From: Steroidobacteraceae bacterium | Lineage (GTDB): Bacteria; Pseudomonadota; Gammaproteobacteria; Steroidobacterales; Steroidobacteraceae | NCBI GenBank assembly: GCA_025458865.1 | Contig: JALORP010000007.1 | Location: forward strand, 1 to 64,000 | Length of the DNA stretch: 64,000 nt | Reading direction: 5' to 3' | In this document: piece after piece, positions 34,315 to 43,673 of the stretch | Position numbering within the stretch: position 1 is the stretch's first letter | How the letters are laid out: every line of letters starts with the position of its first letter | Notes under the pieces: generated by a model | What the model was told of the DNA's origin: nothing | The model's database searches: none | Seen by the model: only the letters and a program-made list of their open reading frames with translations | Program-made: the position numbers and the translations under genes

Positions 34315-35730
34315 TCAACCCATCATCATCAAGAGCCAAGGCGTGCCCACAGCTAGGAATACCAGCACGCAGACGCCCGTGGCAAAGAAGCCGAGCCGGT
34401 ACAGCTCGCCCTGGGTGAGATAGCCGGCACCCACGAAGATGACATTCTGGCTCCCGCCCTGCGGGGTGATCGACGAAAAGTAGCTGCTGGCGAACAGCAG
34501 CGCGAACGTCATGAGGTAGGCGGGCACGCCCGTCTGCACCCCGACGTTGAGGAATACGTCGAAGAGGGCGAGGATCTGCGCCGTCTGGCTGACGAACGTG
34601 TAGTGCATCACGACGTACAGCAGGAGCAGCACGACGTAGGTCACGCGCCAGTCGATGCCCGCGAGCATCGAGGTCAGGTGGCCGCCGACGTAGCCCATGA
34701 AGCCGAGCTCGTTGAGCTGGCCGCTCAGGGCGAACAGCACCGCCAGCCAGAGGAAGGTCACGAGCGTGCCGCCTTCCATGGAGATGTCCTCGACCGTGAG
34801 CACGTTGAGCGCAAGCAGCGCACCCAGGCCGGCGAAGGCGACGGCGGTGAGGCTCAGGTTCAGCTTGCCCGCCAGCACCCAGCCCGTGACCATGAGCGCG
34901 AAGACCGCCGCGACGATCCACTCGTCCCGCGACAGCCGCCCCATGCTGCCGAGCTCCTTGCGCGCCGCCGCCGGCGCGTCGGGCGTGCTGGTCACCCCCG
35001 GGGGGAACAGCCGGTAGATGACGAAGGGCAGCAGCAGGATCATCGCCAGGACGGGAACCGAGGCGGCAAGCAGCCACGAGCCGAAGTTGATTTCAACGCC
35101 ATACGGCGCTGCCAGCGACACCGCGATGGGATTGCCCGAGGTCGCCGTCAGCCAGAGGGCGGACGACACGCTCAGGCTCGCGATGCCGCAGAACATGAGG
35201 TAGCCGCCCAGGCGACGCTTGCTCTCGTCTTCCGGCGTCGAGCCCGCGCTCTGGGCAAGCGACAGGATGATCGGGTAGAGCACGCCGCCGCGCGCCGTGT
35301 TGCTGGGAAACGCCGGCGCGATCACGGCGTCGGTGAGGAAGATGCTGTAGCCCAGGCCGAGCGTGGATCGTCCGAACAGGCTCACCACGCCCAGGCTGAT
35401 GCGCCGTCCCAGGCCCGACTTGACGACCGCCTTGGCGACCAGGAAGGCGACGACCACCAGCAGCACGCTCGGGTTGGCGAAGCCTGCGAATGCCTTGCCG
35501 GGATCGATCGTCCCGGTGAGGACCGTCACCGCCACCGCCATCAGCGAGGCCGTGAGCAGCGGGAACGCGTTCAGCACGACGGCGACGATGGCCCCCGCGA
35601 ATACGGCGAAGAGATGCCACGCGGCGACCGTCAGTCCGGCGGGCACCGGGCTGAACCAGATGCCGAGCGCCAGGCCAAGGCAGGCGGCCTGCTTGAGCGG
35701 CCGGACCCAGTTGCGAGCGCCTGCGTTCAT
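34315..35730 (-). CDS. DASS/SLC13 family anion transporter
   Basis: A 471-residue transporter with about 11 helices. Both substrate-site motifs of the DASS family can be seen: APAFPSNTARGGVLYPI (about residues 139-155) and SSITPQGGSQNVIFVGAGY (about 417-435), corresponding to the SNT motifs of the two repeats. Members carry dicarboxylates, sulfate or 2-oxoglutarate with sodium or by exchange. The start overlaps the stop of the lipoprotein gene (ATGA). Substrate likely a carboxylate; not resolvable. Confidence 0.88.
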   Translation of the reverse strand: MNAGARNWVRPLKQAACLGLALGIWFSPVPAGLTVAAWHLFAVFAGAIVAVVLNAFPLLTASLMAVAVTVLTGTIDPGKAFAGFANPSVLLVVVAFLVAKAVVKSGLGRRISLGVVSLFGRSTLGLGYSIFLTDAVIAPAFPSNTARGGVLYPIILSLAQSAGSTPEDESKRRLGGYLMFCGIASLSVSSALWLTATSGNPIAVSLAAPYGVEINFGSWLLAASVPVLAMILLLPFVIYRLFPPGVTSTPDAPAAARKELGSMGRLSRDEWIVAAVFALMVTGWVLAGKLNLSLTAVAFAGLGALLALNVLTVEDISMEGGTLVTFLWLAVLFALSGQLNELGFMGYVGGHLTSMLAGIDWRVTYVVLLLLYVVMHYTFVSQTAQILALFDVFLNVGVQTGVPAYLMTFALLFASSYFSSITPQGGSQNVIFVGAGYLTQGELYRLGFFATGVCVLVFLAVGTPWLLMMMG

Positions 35731-36302
35731 GGCTTGCGGCCCTCGGCAGGCTCGGCGGAGGCATCGCCGCCCAGCCGTACCCGGCCCTCGAGGTTGACGA
35801 CCCGCCCGCTGACGGCGCCGTCCCCGGACTCGACCATGTACTGCCACCGAAAGGCGTAGTCGCCCGTCACGTCGGCGTATCGCCCGGTGCCGCCCGTGAT
35901 GGTGCCGGCGATGCGGTGGCCGGAGTCAGTCATCTCCGCCCGCAGCTGGCTGTAGACCCGGTCGCCACGCTCGTCGGTCCACACGCTCGCCCCGTGCATG
36001 GCATCGAGGCTGTCGGCGAATCCGATCGCCCGCGCCTGGAAGCCGACGGCGGGCCTGTCGCCACCGGTGAGCAACAGCGACCCGGTCAGGTCGAAGATCC
36101 ACGCGTGGTGATCCGCCTCGAGCTGCAGCATCTGCCGCGTGCCGGCGGCGGTCCAAGTTCCCTGGAACACGCGCCACTCGCCCTGCGGAAGCGGTTCCGG
36201 GGCGGGACCGCCGGGCTGGGCGCAGGACATCACAAAGAGCAGCGGCAGGAGGATCGGCCACGCCCGACCGGTCCCGAGTCTCGCTGCTGCTCTACGTGCC
36301 AC
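35727..36302 (-). CDS. Small lipoprotein with beta-rich domain
   Basis: A 191-residue protein with an N-terminal hydrophobic stretch ending in VMSC, a plausible lipobox (Cys27). The rest is beta-rich, with GTITGGTGRYADVTGDYAF and RVVNLEGRVRL resembling allene oxide cyclase- or dirigent-like barrels. I do not recognise a specific family. It lies 18 bp downstream of the porin gene and overlaps the DASS gene by 4 bp. Confidence 0.7.
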   Translation of the reverse strand: MARRAAARLGTGRAWPILLPLLFVMSCAQPGGPAPEPLPQGEWRVFQGTWTAAGTRQMLQLEADHHAWIFDLTGSLLLTGGDRPAVGFQARAIGFADSLDAMHGASVWTDERGDRVYSQLRAEMTDSGHRIAGTITGGTGRYADVTGDYAFRWQYMVESGDGAVSGRVVNLEGRVRLGGDASAEPAEGRKP

Positions 36303-36320
36303 TGCTTTGCCCCTCGCGGC

Positions 36321-37706
36321 TCAGAGCTTCGGCGGGTCGTAGTAGACCATCAGCCGGAAGTCCGACAGGTCCGAGCCGTCGTCCTGGTCTATGTAGGCGT
36401 AGCGGAGCCGGAACATCAGGCCCTTCAGCGCGCCCGCGGCCGGCGACCACTGCAGGTTGAAGTCGTACTCGTCGCGGGCGTACTCCGTCGGCGAATCCGG
36501 ATCGGAGCCATTCACCCACAGCACGTAGGCGCTCAGGCCCGGCAGTTTCGGGAAGCCGTAGGCGGCGCGCAGCAGCAGCGCGTCCTCACCGGCGCGGTTG
36601 AAGTCCTCGACCTGCACGCTGGTGAAGCCGGGGTAGCCGGACCACGGGCTCTGCATGCTGGTCTCGTCGTCAGTGCCGGTGTATGCGGCGGTCAGCAGCG
36701 CCGGGCCGAGGACCAGCTCGGCCTTGAGCCCGAACTGCCGGCCGGTGAAGTCGGTGCCCTTCAGCAGCTCGTCGCCGGTCGCCTGCTGGTCGACGTACTG
36801 GGCCCCGAGCCGCAGCTCGCGACTCTCCGCGAGCGGCAGCGCGTAGCGCGCCTCGGTGTAGAAGATGTTGATGATGTCGTCGCTGTAGTAGTCGACGGCG
36901 CCGATCGAGAGGCCGCCCTTCCTGTAGTTTCCGCCGGCGGCGTACACGCCGCGGTCGACGCTGGCGCCGGCATCCACCGACATGGGGACGAACTCCTCGG
37001 AGTTGCGCTCCTTGATCTCGTCGAAGTAGCCGCCGCCGAAGCGCCACTCGCCGGTGGCGGCGGCCCCGGCCACGCCCTGCACAAAGATGGCCTCGAAGGT
37101 GTTCGGCGTCATGCGGTTGTCGTTGCGGTTGACGAACGGCGTGTCGAAGGCCTTGCGCCCGACGTCGAGATTGATTCCGTCGGCGAGGCGGAACTGCGCG
37201 TATGCCTCGCCGAGGACGGCGTAGCCCTCCTGTCCCGGCGCCAGCAGCAGTGTGCCGTCCTTGTCGTCGGGCGCATCCAGCGGCTGCGAGGTGTAGCCCG
37301 TCAGGCCGAAGGCGAAGCGGTCGCGGAAATAGCCTGTCTTGAGTCCGACCGAACCTCCCAGGGCCCAGGCGTAGCTGTCCGTGTCATCGTACTTGTCGCG
37401 GTCCAGCGTGTAGGAGCGGATCTGCACGTCGAACTTCGTGTCCTCGAAGGCCTGGCGGCGCTGGTCGCGGATGCGGTCGCGACGGTCGCTCTCCGTCTCG
37501 AAGCTCTCGCCCAGCTGGGTCTGGCCCTGCTCGGTCGAGGACTGCGACGCGTCGGCGGCCGGATCGGCCGGCGCCGAGGGCACCGCCTGCGCCCCGGCCC
37601 CGCCCGACATCAGCGCGAGCAGGCCGAGGCTCGCGACCCGCGCAGGCCATCGTCGTGGCCTGCGCGAAGTGCCTGCCCTGCCGAAACGATCACGCGACTT
37701 GTCCAT
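36321..37706 (-). CDS. OprD-family outer-membrane porin
   Basis: A 461-residue porin. After a basic N-terminus and a signal peptide (cut near GAGAQA, about residue 40) comes a long beta-barrel with alternating polar and aromatic strands ending in YYDPPKL. Features typical of OprD porins are present: SYAWALGGSVGLKTGYF, DGINLDVGRKAFDTPFVN, NDNRMTPNTFEAI. OprD is the basic amino-acid and dipeptide channel of Pseudomonas, so association with an Orn/Lys/Arg decarboxylase is suggestive. Spaced 51 bp from the AspT-like gene. Confidence 0.82.
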   Translation of the reverse strand: MDKSRDRFGRAGTSRRPRRWPARVASLGLLALMSGGAGAQAVPSAPADPAADASQSSTEQGQTQLGESFETESDRRDRIRDQRRQAFEDTKFDVQIRSYTLDRDKYDDTDSYAWALGGSVGLKTGYFRDRFAFGLTGYTSQPLDAPDDKDGTLLLAPGQEGYAVLGEAYAQFRLADGINLDVGRKAFDTPFVNRNDNRMTPNTFEAIFVQGVAGAAATGEWRFGGGYFDEIKERNSEEFVPMSVDAGASVDRGVYAAGGNYRKGGLSIGAVDYYSDDIINIFYTEARYALPLAESRELRLGAQYVDQQATGDELLKGTDFTGRQFGLKAELVLGPALLTAAYTGTDDETSMQSPWSGYPGFTSVQVEDFNRAGEDALLLRAAYGFPKLPGLSAYVLWVNGSDPDSPTEYARDEYDFNLQWSPAAGALKGLMFRLRYAYIDQDDGSDLSDFRLMVYYDPPKL

Positions 37707-37757
37707 GGGAAAAGCTCTCTCGACGAATGCGCGGGGCGCGCCGCACTCGTCGCTTTC

Positions 37758-39440
37758 TCAGACCATCATCAGCACGATCACCATGCCCCAGAGGGTCAGC
37801 AGCGTGTTGCTCACCGCGTAAGGCACCGTGTAGCCGAGCATCGGAATGTTGCTCTTCGCGACGTCGCCGACCATGGCCACCGAGGCCGTGCTGGTGCGGG
37901 CGCCGCCGCAGCAGCCAAGATTGATGGCCGGATGGAACTTGAAGATGTACTTGCCGATCAGCGGTGCGAGCAGCATCGGCACCGACGTGGCGAAGACACC
38001 CCAGAGGAACAGCGAAACGCCTGCCGACTTGAGGCCATCGATGAATCCCGGCCCGGCCGAGATGCCGACGATCGCGATGAACACGTTCAGGCCGACGGAG
38101 TTCATGAACCATTGCGTCGGCGCAGGCAGGCGCCCGAAGGTGGGATACACGCCGCGCAGCCAGCCGAGGACCAGGCCGCCGATCAGCACGCCGCCGGAGG
38201 TGGACAGGGTCAGCGGCACGCCGCCGACCTTGTATGAGAGGGCGCCGATCAGGCCGAACACCACGATGAACAGGCCGACCCAGATCATGTCGGTCATCTC
38301 GGAGGGCCGGTCGGCATAGCCGATCGCCTTCTCGAGCCGGGCGACGTGGGTCTTCCTGCCCGTGATCCGCAGGATATCGCCGCGATAGAGCTTCGTCTGC
38401 GCCAGGATGGGCACGTCTATGCTGGTCGCACCGCGGGTGATCTTGTCGAGGTAGACGCCACGCGCGAACTCGTCCTGGGCCAGCTCGATCAGCGTCCGCT
38501 CGTTGACATTCTTGCTGGTGACGACGAGGTCGACGGACTCGACGGGAATGTCGAGCAGCTCCCTGTCGGGGATTTCCCTGGCACGGTCCTGGAGGGCGAC
38601 CAGCGCCTCGGTGCGGCCCGACACGGCGACCACATCCCCGGCCCTGAGCACCGTGCCCGAGTCGAAGTCGATGATCGCGCCGTCGCGGCGGATGCGCTCG
38701 ACGTACATCCGCGAGTCCTTGTTCAGCCGCTCGACCTCGCCGACGCTCTTGCCGACCGCCGGCAGTCCGGCCTCGACCTGGAAGGCCCTTATCTGGAACT
38801 GCTGCCAGGCCGATCCCATGCCGCCCGCCGGCGTTCCCTTGGACAGCTCGGCCTCGTACTTTTTGCACTCCTCCACGAGGTCGATCCTGAGGATCTTCGG
38901 ACCGAGGACGGACAGGATGACGCCGGTGCCCACGGTGCCCCAGATGTAGGACACCGCATAGGCGACCGGGATCTGGTCGAGCATCGCCTTGGGGTTCTCG
39001 ATGCCGGAGGCGTTGATCGCGTCGGTCGCGAGCCCGATGGAGGCCGAGATCGTCTGGCTGCCGGCGAGCAGGCCGGCCGCGAGACCGACGTCGTAGCCGG
39101 CGAGCTTTGCCGCCAGCCACACGCTGAGCAGGCAGAGCACGGAGACCACGACGGCGAAGATCGCCTGCGGCGCGCCGTCGCGGGCGACGCCGCGAACGAA
39201 CTGCGGGCCGACGCTGTAGCCCACGGCGAACAGGAACATGGTGAAGAACATCGTCTTCACCTGGGGCGATACGTCGATGCCCACCTGCCCGATGAGCAGT
39301 CCCACGAGCAGGGTTCCGGTGACGGCACCGAGGCTGAAGGTGCCGAGCTTGACCTTGCCGATGTAGTAGCCGCCGGCCAGCGCCAGGAAGATGGCCAGCT
39401 CCGGCTTGCTTCGCAGCGTCTCAAAGATCCAGTCGATCAT
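37758..39440 (-). CDS. AspT-like aspartate:alanine exchanger family antiporter
   Basis: A 560-residue protein of the AAE family. Two membrane halves (about residues 12-175 and 380-555) flank a cytosolic region with two TrkA-C/RCK-C-like domains (about 205-285 and 290-365). AspT of Tetragenococcus exchanges aspartate for alanine together with a decarboxylase, generating a proton gradient. Start chosen at ATG 39440 because GGAGA stands 5-9 nt before it, whereas the ATG at 39452 lacks such a site. Lies 47 bp after the decarboxylase. Confidence 0.88.
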   Translation of the reverse strand: MIDWIFETLRSKPELAIFLALAGGYYIGKVKLGTFSLGAVTGTLLVGLLIGQVGIDVSPQVKTMFFTMFLFAVGYSVGPQFVRGVARDGAPQAIFAVVVSVLCLLSVWLAAKLAGYDVGLAAGLLAGSQTISASIGLATDAINASGIENPKAMLDQIPVAYAVSYIWGTVGTGVILSVLGPKILRIDLVEECKKYEAELSKGTPAGGMGSAWQQFQIRAFQVEAGLPAVGKSVGEVERLNKDSRMYVERIRRDGAIIDFDSGTVLRAGDVVAVSGRTEALVALQDRAREIPDRELLDIPVESVDLVVTSKNVNERTLIELAQDEFARGVYLDKITRGATSIDVPILAQTKLYRGDILRITGRKTHVARLEKAIGYADRPSEMTDMIWVGLFIVVFGLIGALSYKVGGVPLTLSTSGGVLIGGLVLGWLRGVYPTFGRLPAPTQWFMNSVGLNVFIAIVGISAGPGFIDGLKSAGVSLFLWGVFATSVPMLLAPLIGKYIFKFHPAINLGCCGGARTSTASVAMVGDVAKSNIPMLGYTVPYAVSNTLLTLWGMVIVLMMV

Positions 39441-39487
39441 GGCATTCTCCATTTGGACCGCAGGCGCTCAGATCGCGCCTCAGTTCA

Positions 39488-42298
39488 CTACTTTCCCTTG
39501 CGCGCGGGCTCCTTGCCCGCAGTCCCGGCGCGCGCCGCCGCCGGCTTGCTGCCCGGCCGCGGCTTGCCGATGGCCTCGAGCTTGATCAGCTTGAGGCCGC
39601 GCGTGGCGTTGTAGCCGTGGATCTCCTTGACGTCGAGCTTGCGCATGAAGTCGATCGTGTCGGGGGCCACCACCTGCCCGGGCACCATGATCGGGAAGCC
39701 CGGCGGGTACGGAATGACGAAGTTGGCCGACACCAGCTCGGGCCCGCTCTTCAGGCGCTCGTCGATCTTCGGGCTCATGAGCGGCAGGTACTCGCAGTCG
39801 TCCTCTTCGTAGGCCGCGAAGAACGCCTCGCGCATGTTGCCCTCCAGCGTGACGCTGCCCGGATCGTCCCGGTAGCCGTCGTGGAAGCGGCTGAAGTTCG
39901 GCAGGTCGGGCACGTCCTCCATGAGGTTCTTCACCCGCGCCGCGAAGGCCGCGCGCTCGGCCTCGCCGCCCTCGGCGAGCCGCGCCTCGATCTCCATCGA
40001 GATCTCGAGCAGCACCTTGATGAGCAGGGCGACGTCGCTGCGCGTGTTGTTGATGTTGCTCTGCAGCAGCACGCTGTTGCGCGAAGTCTTGTTGAGCTGG
40101 ATGTTGTACTTGTTCGCCAGCAGCCCCTTGAACGCGGTGCCGTCTAGGCCGGCGGTGCCGCACACCAGCGTCATGCGCGTCGGATCCAGGAAGAATTCAT
40201 CCTCCTGCACCGACTTCAGCGCGGTCACCCAGGTCGAGCCCGGGGCCAGGAAGTCCTTGAACCCCGAGCGCCGATACTCGGCCGGCACCATGGCATCCGC
40301 GCCCAGCACGCGGAAGTACTTCGAGATGACCGGGTGTTCCGCCACGGCCTTGCGGATCGCGAAGGCCACCTCGAAGGCGCGCATGACGAGCTCGTAGCCC
40401 TCCAGCTCCATCTGGCGGCGGGCGACGTCGAGCGACGCGATGATCTGCGCGTTCGGCGAGGTCGAGGCGTGGATGAACACCGCCTCGCGGAAGGCCGAGA
40501 CGTGGTGGTGGTAGTCCTCGTCGCGCACCGCCACGATCGAGCCCTGGCGCAGGGCAGACATGGACTTGTGCACCGAGTCGGTCTCGTACACGCGGATGCG
40601 CATCTTGCGCGGGTCGGGGACCAGGTGCCGGTCGAGCAGGCGCGGGTCCTTCGGGTCGAAGTCCTCGCCTAGCTCGGCGGCCTGCGCCTGCCAGGCGGCC
40701 AGGGCCTCGGGCGTCGCGCGCCATTCCTCGAGCGCCGCGGCGGCGCCCATGCCAGTGCGCGGCCTGAGGAAGGGCGACCAGCGCGCGAAACCGAACCAGG
40801 CCTCGTCCCACAGGAAGATCAGGTCCGGCTTGATCGCCAGGCACTCCTCCATCACCCGGCGGGTGTTGTAGACGTGGCCGTCGAAGGTGCAGTTGGTCAG
40901 CGTCACCATCTTCAGGCGGTCGAGGCGTCCCTCGGCCTTGAGGTCGAGCATCGCCTTCTTGACGGTGCGCAACGGCACCGCGCCGTACATCGAGTACTCC
41001 GTCATCGGGAAGGCTTCGACATAGAGCGGCTGGGAGCCGGACAGCACCATGCCGTAGTGGTGCGACTTGTGGCAGTTGCGGTCCGCGATGACGATGTCGC
41101 CCGGCGCGGTCACCGCCTGGTAGACCATCTTGTTCGAGGTGGAGGTGCCGTTCGTGACGAAGAACACGTGGTCCGCGCCAACGGCGCGGGCGAACTTCTC
41201 CTGGGCGACTTTGATGTTCCCGGTCGGCTCCAGCATGCTGTCGAGGCCGCCGGTCGTCGCCGAGGTCTCGGCCAGGAACAGGTTCTGGCCGTAGAACTCG
41301 CCCATGTCGCGGATCCAGTTCGACTTCATGATCGACTTGCCGCGCGCGATGGGCAGCGCGTGGAACGTCGCGATGGGCCGGGCGGCGTAGCGCTTCAGGT
41401 TGTCGAAGTGCGGCGTCGAGAAGCGGTCCGCGACGCCCTCGAGGACGTTGAGGTGGACCTCCATCAGCTCCTCGACTTCGTAAAAGACGCGACGGATCAT
41501 CGCGGCGGCGGGGTCGCCCGCCAGCTTCTCCACGTTGCGGTCGGTCAGCAGGTAGAGGTCGAGCTCGGGCCGGATGCGCTTGACCAGTTGCGCCAGCGTC
41601 AGGCCGACTTCGCGGGGCGCGTGGCTCGTGGTGTCGAGCTGCTGGCGTGAGGCCAGCAGGTCGCGCAGCAGCGGCAGGTCGTGCTGGGAGGGGACCGGGA
41701 TGCCGTCGAAGATCACGACCGCCTCGATCTTGCCGTTCAGGATGACCGCGAGCAGGGCATCCTCCACGCTGCCGACGATCACCGGCTCGTAGACCATCGC
41801 GTCGTCCACGCGCCGCAGGCGGCGGATGTCGCCGGCGACCTTCGCGCGGCTCGCGGCCGGCGTAGGCGTGACGAACAGCGTCTCGAAGTAAGGCCGGTGG
41901 GTCTCGCCGGTGCCGAATACGGGGGACAGCCGCTCCGTCGAGGTTTCGACGGCGTCGTCGGCCATCTCCCATTCACCGGCGTCGTAGCGGTAGCTGCCCG
42001 ACAGCAGCGCGCCGCTCAGCCGCCGCACCATGCGGGCGACGCCGAGGGCGTCGTCGCCGTTGATGCGCTCGGCCATTGCCTTCATGAGACGTGGGCCTGG
42101 ATAGGCAAAGAAGTCCTCGAGCGCCACCAGTTCGGCGAGCGCCGCCTCCACGGCCGCGCGTCCTTCGCGCGGCTTGCCACCCTGGGCCGCGGCAGCCCAG
42201 CCCTGAGCCCTGGCGTTCAGCTCACGCCAGCGGTCGAGCCTCGCAGCGGACGTCGAGAAGATGTGGTCGAGGCGCGTGGTCTGGGCTTCCGTTTTCAT
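39488..42298 (-). CDS. Enlarged Orn/Lys/Arg decarboxylase (PLP fold type I)
   Basis: A 936-residue PLP-dependent decarboxylase, about 180 residues longer than E. coli AdiA (about 755). An N-terminal region of about 160 residues has no clear match, then a wing domain (about 165-265; VIFDGIPVPSQHDLPLLRDL), a large PLP domain and a C-terminal domain ending near LEAIGKPRPGS. The PLP-binding lysine is K578 in TDSVHKSMSAL, the PLP-aspartate is D498 in LWDEAWFGF. Product would be putrescine, cadaverine or agmatine; the residues visible do not settle which. First gene of the module; the transporter AspT follows. Confidence 0.9.
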   Translation of the reverse strand: MKTEAQTTRLDHIFSTSAARLDRWRELNARAQGWAAAAQGGKPREGRAAVEAALAELVALEDFFAYPGPRLMKAMAERINGDDALGVARMVRRLSGALLSGSYRYDAGEWEMADDAVETSTERLSPVFGTGETHRPYFETLFVTPTPAASRAKVAGDIRRLRRVDDAMVYEPVIVGSVEDALLAVILNGKIEAVVIFDGIPVPSQHDLPLLRDLLASRQQLDTTSHAPREVGLTLAQLVKRIRPELDLYLLTDRNVEKLAGDPAAAMIRRVFYEVEELMEVHLNVLEGVADRFSTPHFDNLKRYAARPIATFHALPIARGKSIMKSNWIRDMGEFYGQNLFLAETSATTGGLDSMLEPTGNIKVAQEKFARAVGADHVFFVTNGTSTSNKMVYQAVTAPGDIVIADRNCHKSHHYGMVLSGSQPLYVEAFPMTEYSMYGAVPLRTVKKAMLDLKAEGRLDRLKMVTLTNCTFDGHVYNTRRVMEECLAIKPDLIFLWDEAWFGFARWSPFLRPRTGMGAAAALEEWRATPEALAAWQAQAAELGEDFDPKDPRLLDRHLVPDPRKMRIRVYETDSVHKSMSALRQGSIVAVRDEDYHHHVSAFREAVFIHASTSPNAQIIASLDVARRQMELEGYELVMRAFEVAFAIRKAVAEHPVISKYFRVLGADAMVPAEYRRSGFKDFLAPGSTWVTALKSVQEDEFFLDPTRMTLVCGTAGLDGTAFKGLLANKYNIQLNKTSRNSVLLQSNINNTRSDVALLIKVLLEISMEIEARLAEGGEAERAAFAARVKNLMEDVPDLPNFSRFHDGYRDDPGSVTLEGNMREAFFAAYEEDDCEYLPLMSPKIDERLKSGPELVSANFVIPYPPGFPIMVPGQVVAPDTIDFMRKLDVKEIHGYNATRGLKLIKLEAIGKPRPGSKPAAARAGTAGKEPARKGK

Positions 42299-42312
42299 GA
42301 CTCGCTCCGTGT

Positions 42313-42322
42313 TACAGCTGTA
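42313..42322. promoter_or_regulatory. Palindrome in divergent spacer before decarboxylase
   Basis: The 10-bp perfect palindrome TACAGCTGTA lies 15 bp upstream of the decarboxylase start, next to its ribosome-binding region (ACGGAG, minus strand). It could be part of an operator for the divergent AraC-type regulator, but AraC-family sites are normally direct repeats, so this is a weak suggestion. The whole spacer (42299-42472) must hold both promoters; I cannot place them. Confidence 0.25.
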
Positions 42323-42472
42323 CTGACGCAGGCTCGCCGCGGTGTTCACGCCGTGGCCTCGCCAATGCGAATGATTGTGGCTGCGCCTAGCTTCGGCCCT
42401 CACCGATCCGGGTGCTTGCCGGATGACGACAGCGTGTTATCATTTCGCGACACCGCCTTAGGTATCTTCCGA

Positions 42473-43555
42473 ATGCCCCGCTCGGCACGCGAAAGTCGGC
42501 CGCGATCCCGCTTCCCCGACCCGCCGGGCAAGCGGCTGACGGCCGGCACGGTGCGCGTGGCCACCACCATGGCCATCCCGGCGATTCTTCGTGAGCACGG
42601 TGTCGAGCCGGCGCCCGTGTTCGCGGAATTCGGGCTCAGCCCGCGCATCTACGACGATCCCGAGAACGTCATTCCGTTCGCGACGTCCTGCGCGCTCCTC
42701 GAGCGCTGTGCCGAAAAGACGCGCTGCCCGCACTTCGGCTTGCTGGTCGGCCAGCGGGCGGGGCTGTCGATGCTCGGTCCGCTGGGCTACCTGATGCAGA
42801 GTTCGCCCGATGTGCGTTCGGCCCTGCAGGCTGCGTCACGCGGCTTTCGCGCGCACAACCAGGCAAGCGTCCTCGAGTTCAGCGAGGAGGCCAGGGTGGC
42901 TACCTTCGGCTACAGGATCCTCGACCCCGATCTGCCCGGGCGGCATCAGATCGCCGCTGGCGCGATGGCGGTCGCCTTCAATAGCCTGCGGGCACTGTGC
43001 GGTCCGCGGTGGCGCCCCTACGAGGTGCGCCTGGCACAAGCGGCTCCCGAGGATCCGGCGCCCTTCCGGCGATTCTTCGAGGCCCCGATCGTCTTCGGCG
43101 CCGATGAGTCGTCCGTCGTTTTCTCGAGTGACTGGCTCGACCGACCGCCTCCCGCCGCGGACCCGGTGCTGTACTCGATGATGCAGAAGCGACTCGGCGA
43201 GGCCGCTCGGGAATCAGAGGACGATCTCGTCGGCCGGCTGATCCGGATCCTGCCCTCGATGATCCTCGCGGGGGACCACGCGCTCGATTCCGTGGCGGGC
43301 CGCGTCGGGCTCGGCGCGCGGACCCTGAACCGGCGCCTCGCCGCCGGGGGCACGAGCGTCCGGCAGCTGCTCGAGCAGGCCCGCTATGGGCTCGCGCGGC
43401 AGCTCCTACAGGATACCCACCTGTCTGCTGGCGAGATCGGCCAGCGGCTTGGCTACGCCAATCCGAGCGCCTTCACACGGGCATTCACACGCTGGTCGGG
43501 AAAGGCGCCGGCGGAGTGGCGCGAGTCCGGGACCGCGGGGAAACAGGGCAGGTAG
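42473..43555 (+). CDS. OruR-like AraC family regulator
   Basis: A 360-residue transcription factor. An N-terminal sensor domain of the arabinose_bd/OruR type (about residues 30-225; GTVRVATTMAIPAILREHG, RAHNQASVLEF) precedes a C-terminal AraC double helix-turn-helix (about 265-355; LARQLLQDTHLSAGEIGQRL and YANPSAFTRAFTRWSG). OruR/ArgR-type members regulate ornithine and arginine use in pseudomonads. Divergent from the decarboxylase operon, 175 bp apart, the usual arrangement for a dedicated regulator. ATG at 42473 is the best of several possible starts. Confidence 0.82.
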   Translation: MPRSARESRPRSRFPDPPGKRLTAGTVRVATTMAIPAILREHGVEPAPVFAEFGLSPRIYDDPENVIPFATSCALLERCAEKTRCPHFGLLVGQRAGLSMLGPLGYLMQSSPDVRSALQAASRGFRAHNQASVLEFSEEARVATFGYRILDPDLPGRHQIAAGAMAVAFNSLRALCGPRWRPYEVRLAQAAPEDPAPFRRFFEAPIVFGADESSVVFSSDWLDRPPPAADPVLYSMMQKRLGEAARESEDDLVGRLIRILPSMILAGDHALDSVAGRVGLGARTLNRRLAAGGTSVRQLLEQARYGLARQLLQDTHLSAGEIGQRLGYANPSAFTRAFTRWSGKAPAEWRESGTAGKQGR

Positions 43556-43673
43556 CGCTCTGCCTAGCGGAGCCCGCGGCATCGTTAGGTAGAGAACCGA
43601 ATGCCCGCGTCCGCGGCCCGACGGAGAATCCCGCTTGGCTTGGCGCATTGCCGTCAGGCAAGCGGAGGTCCCC

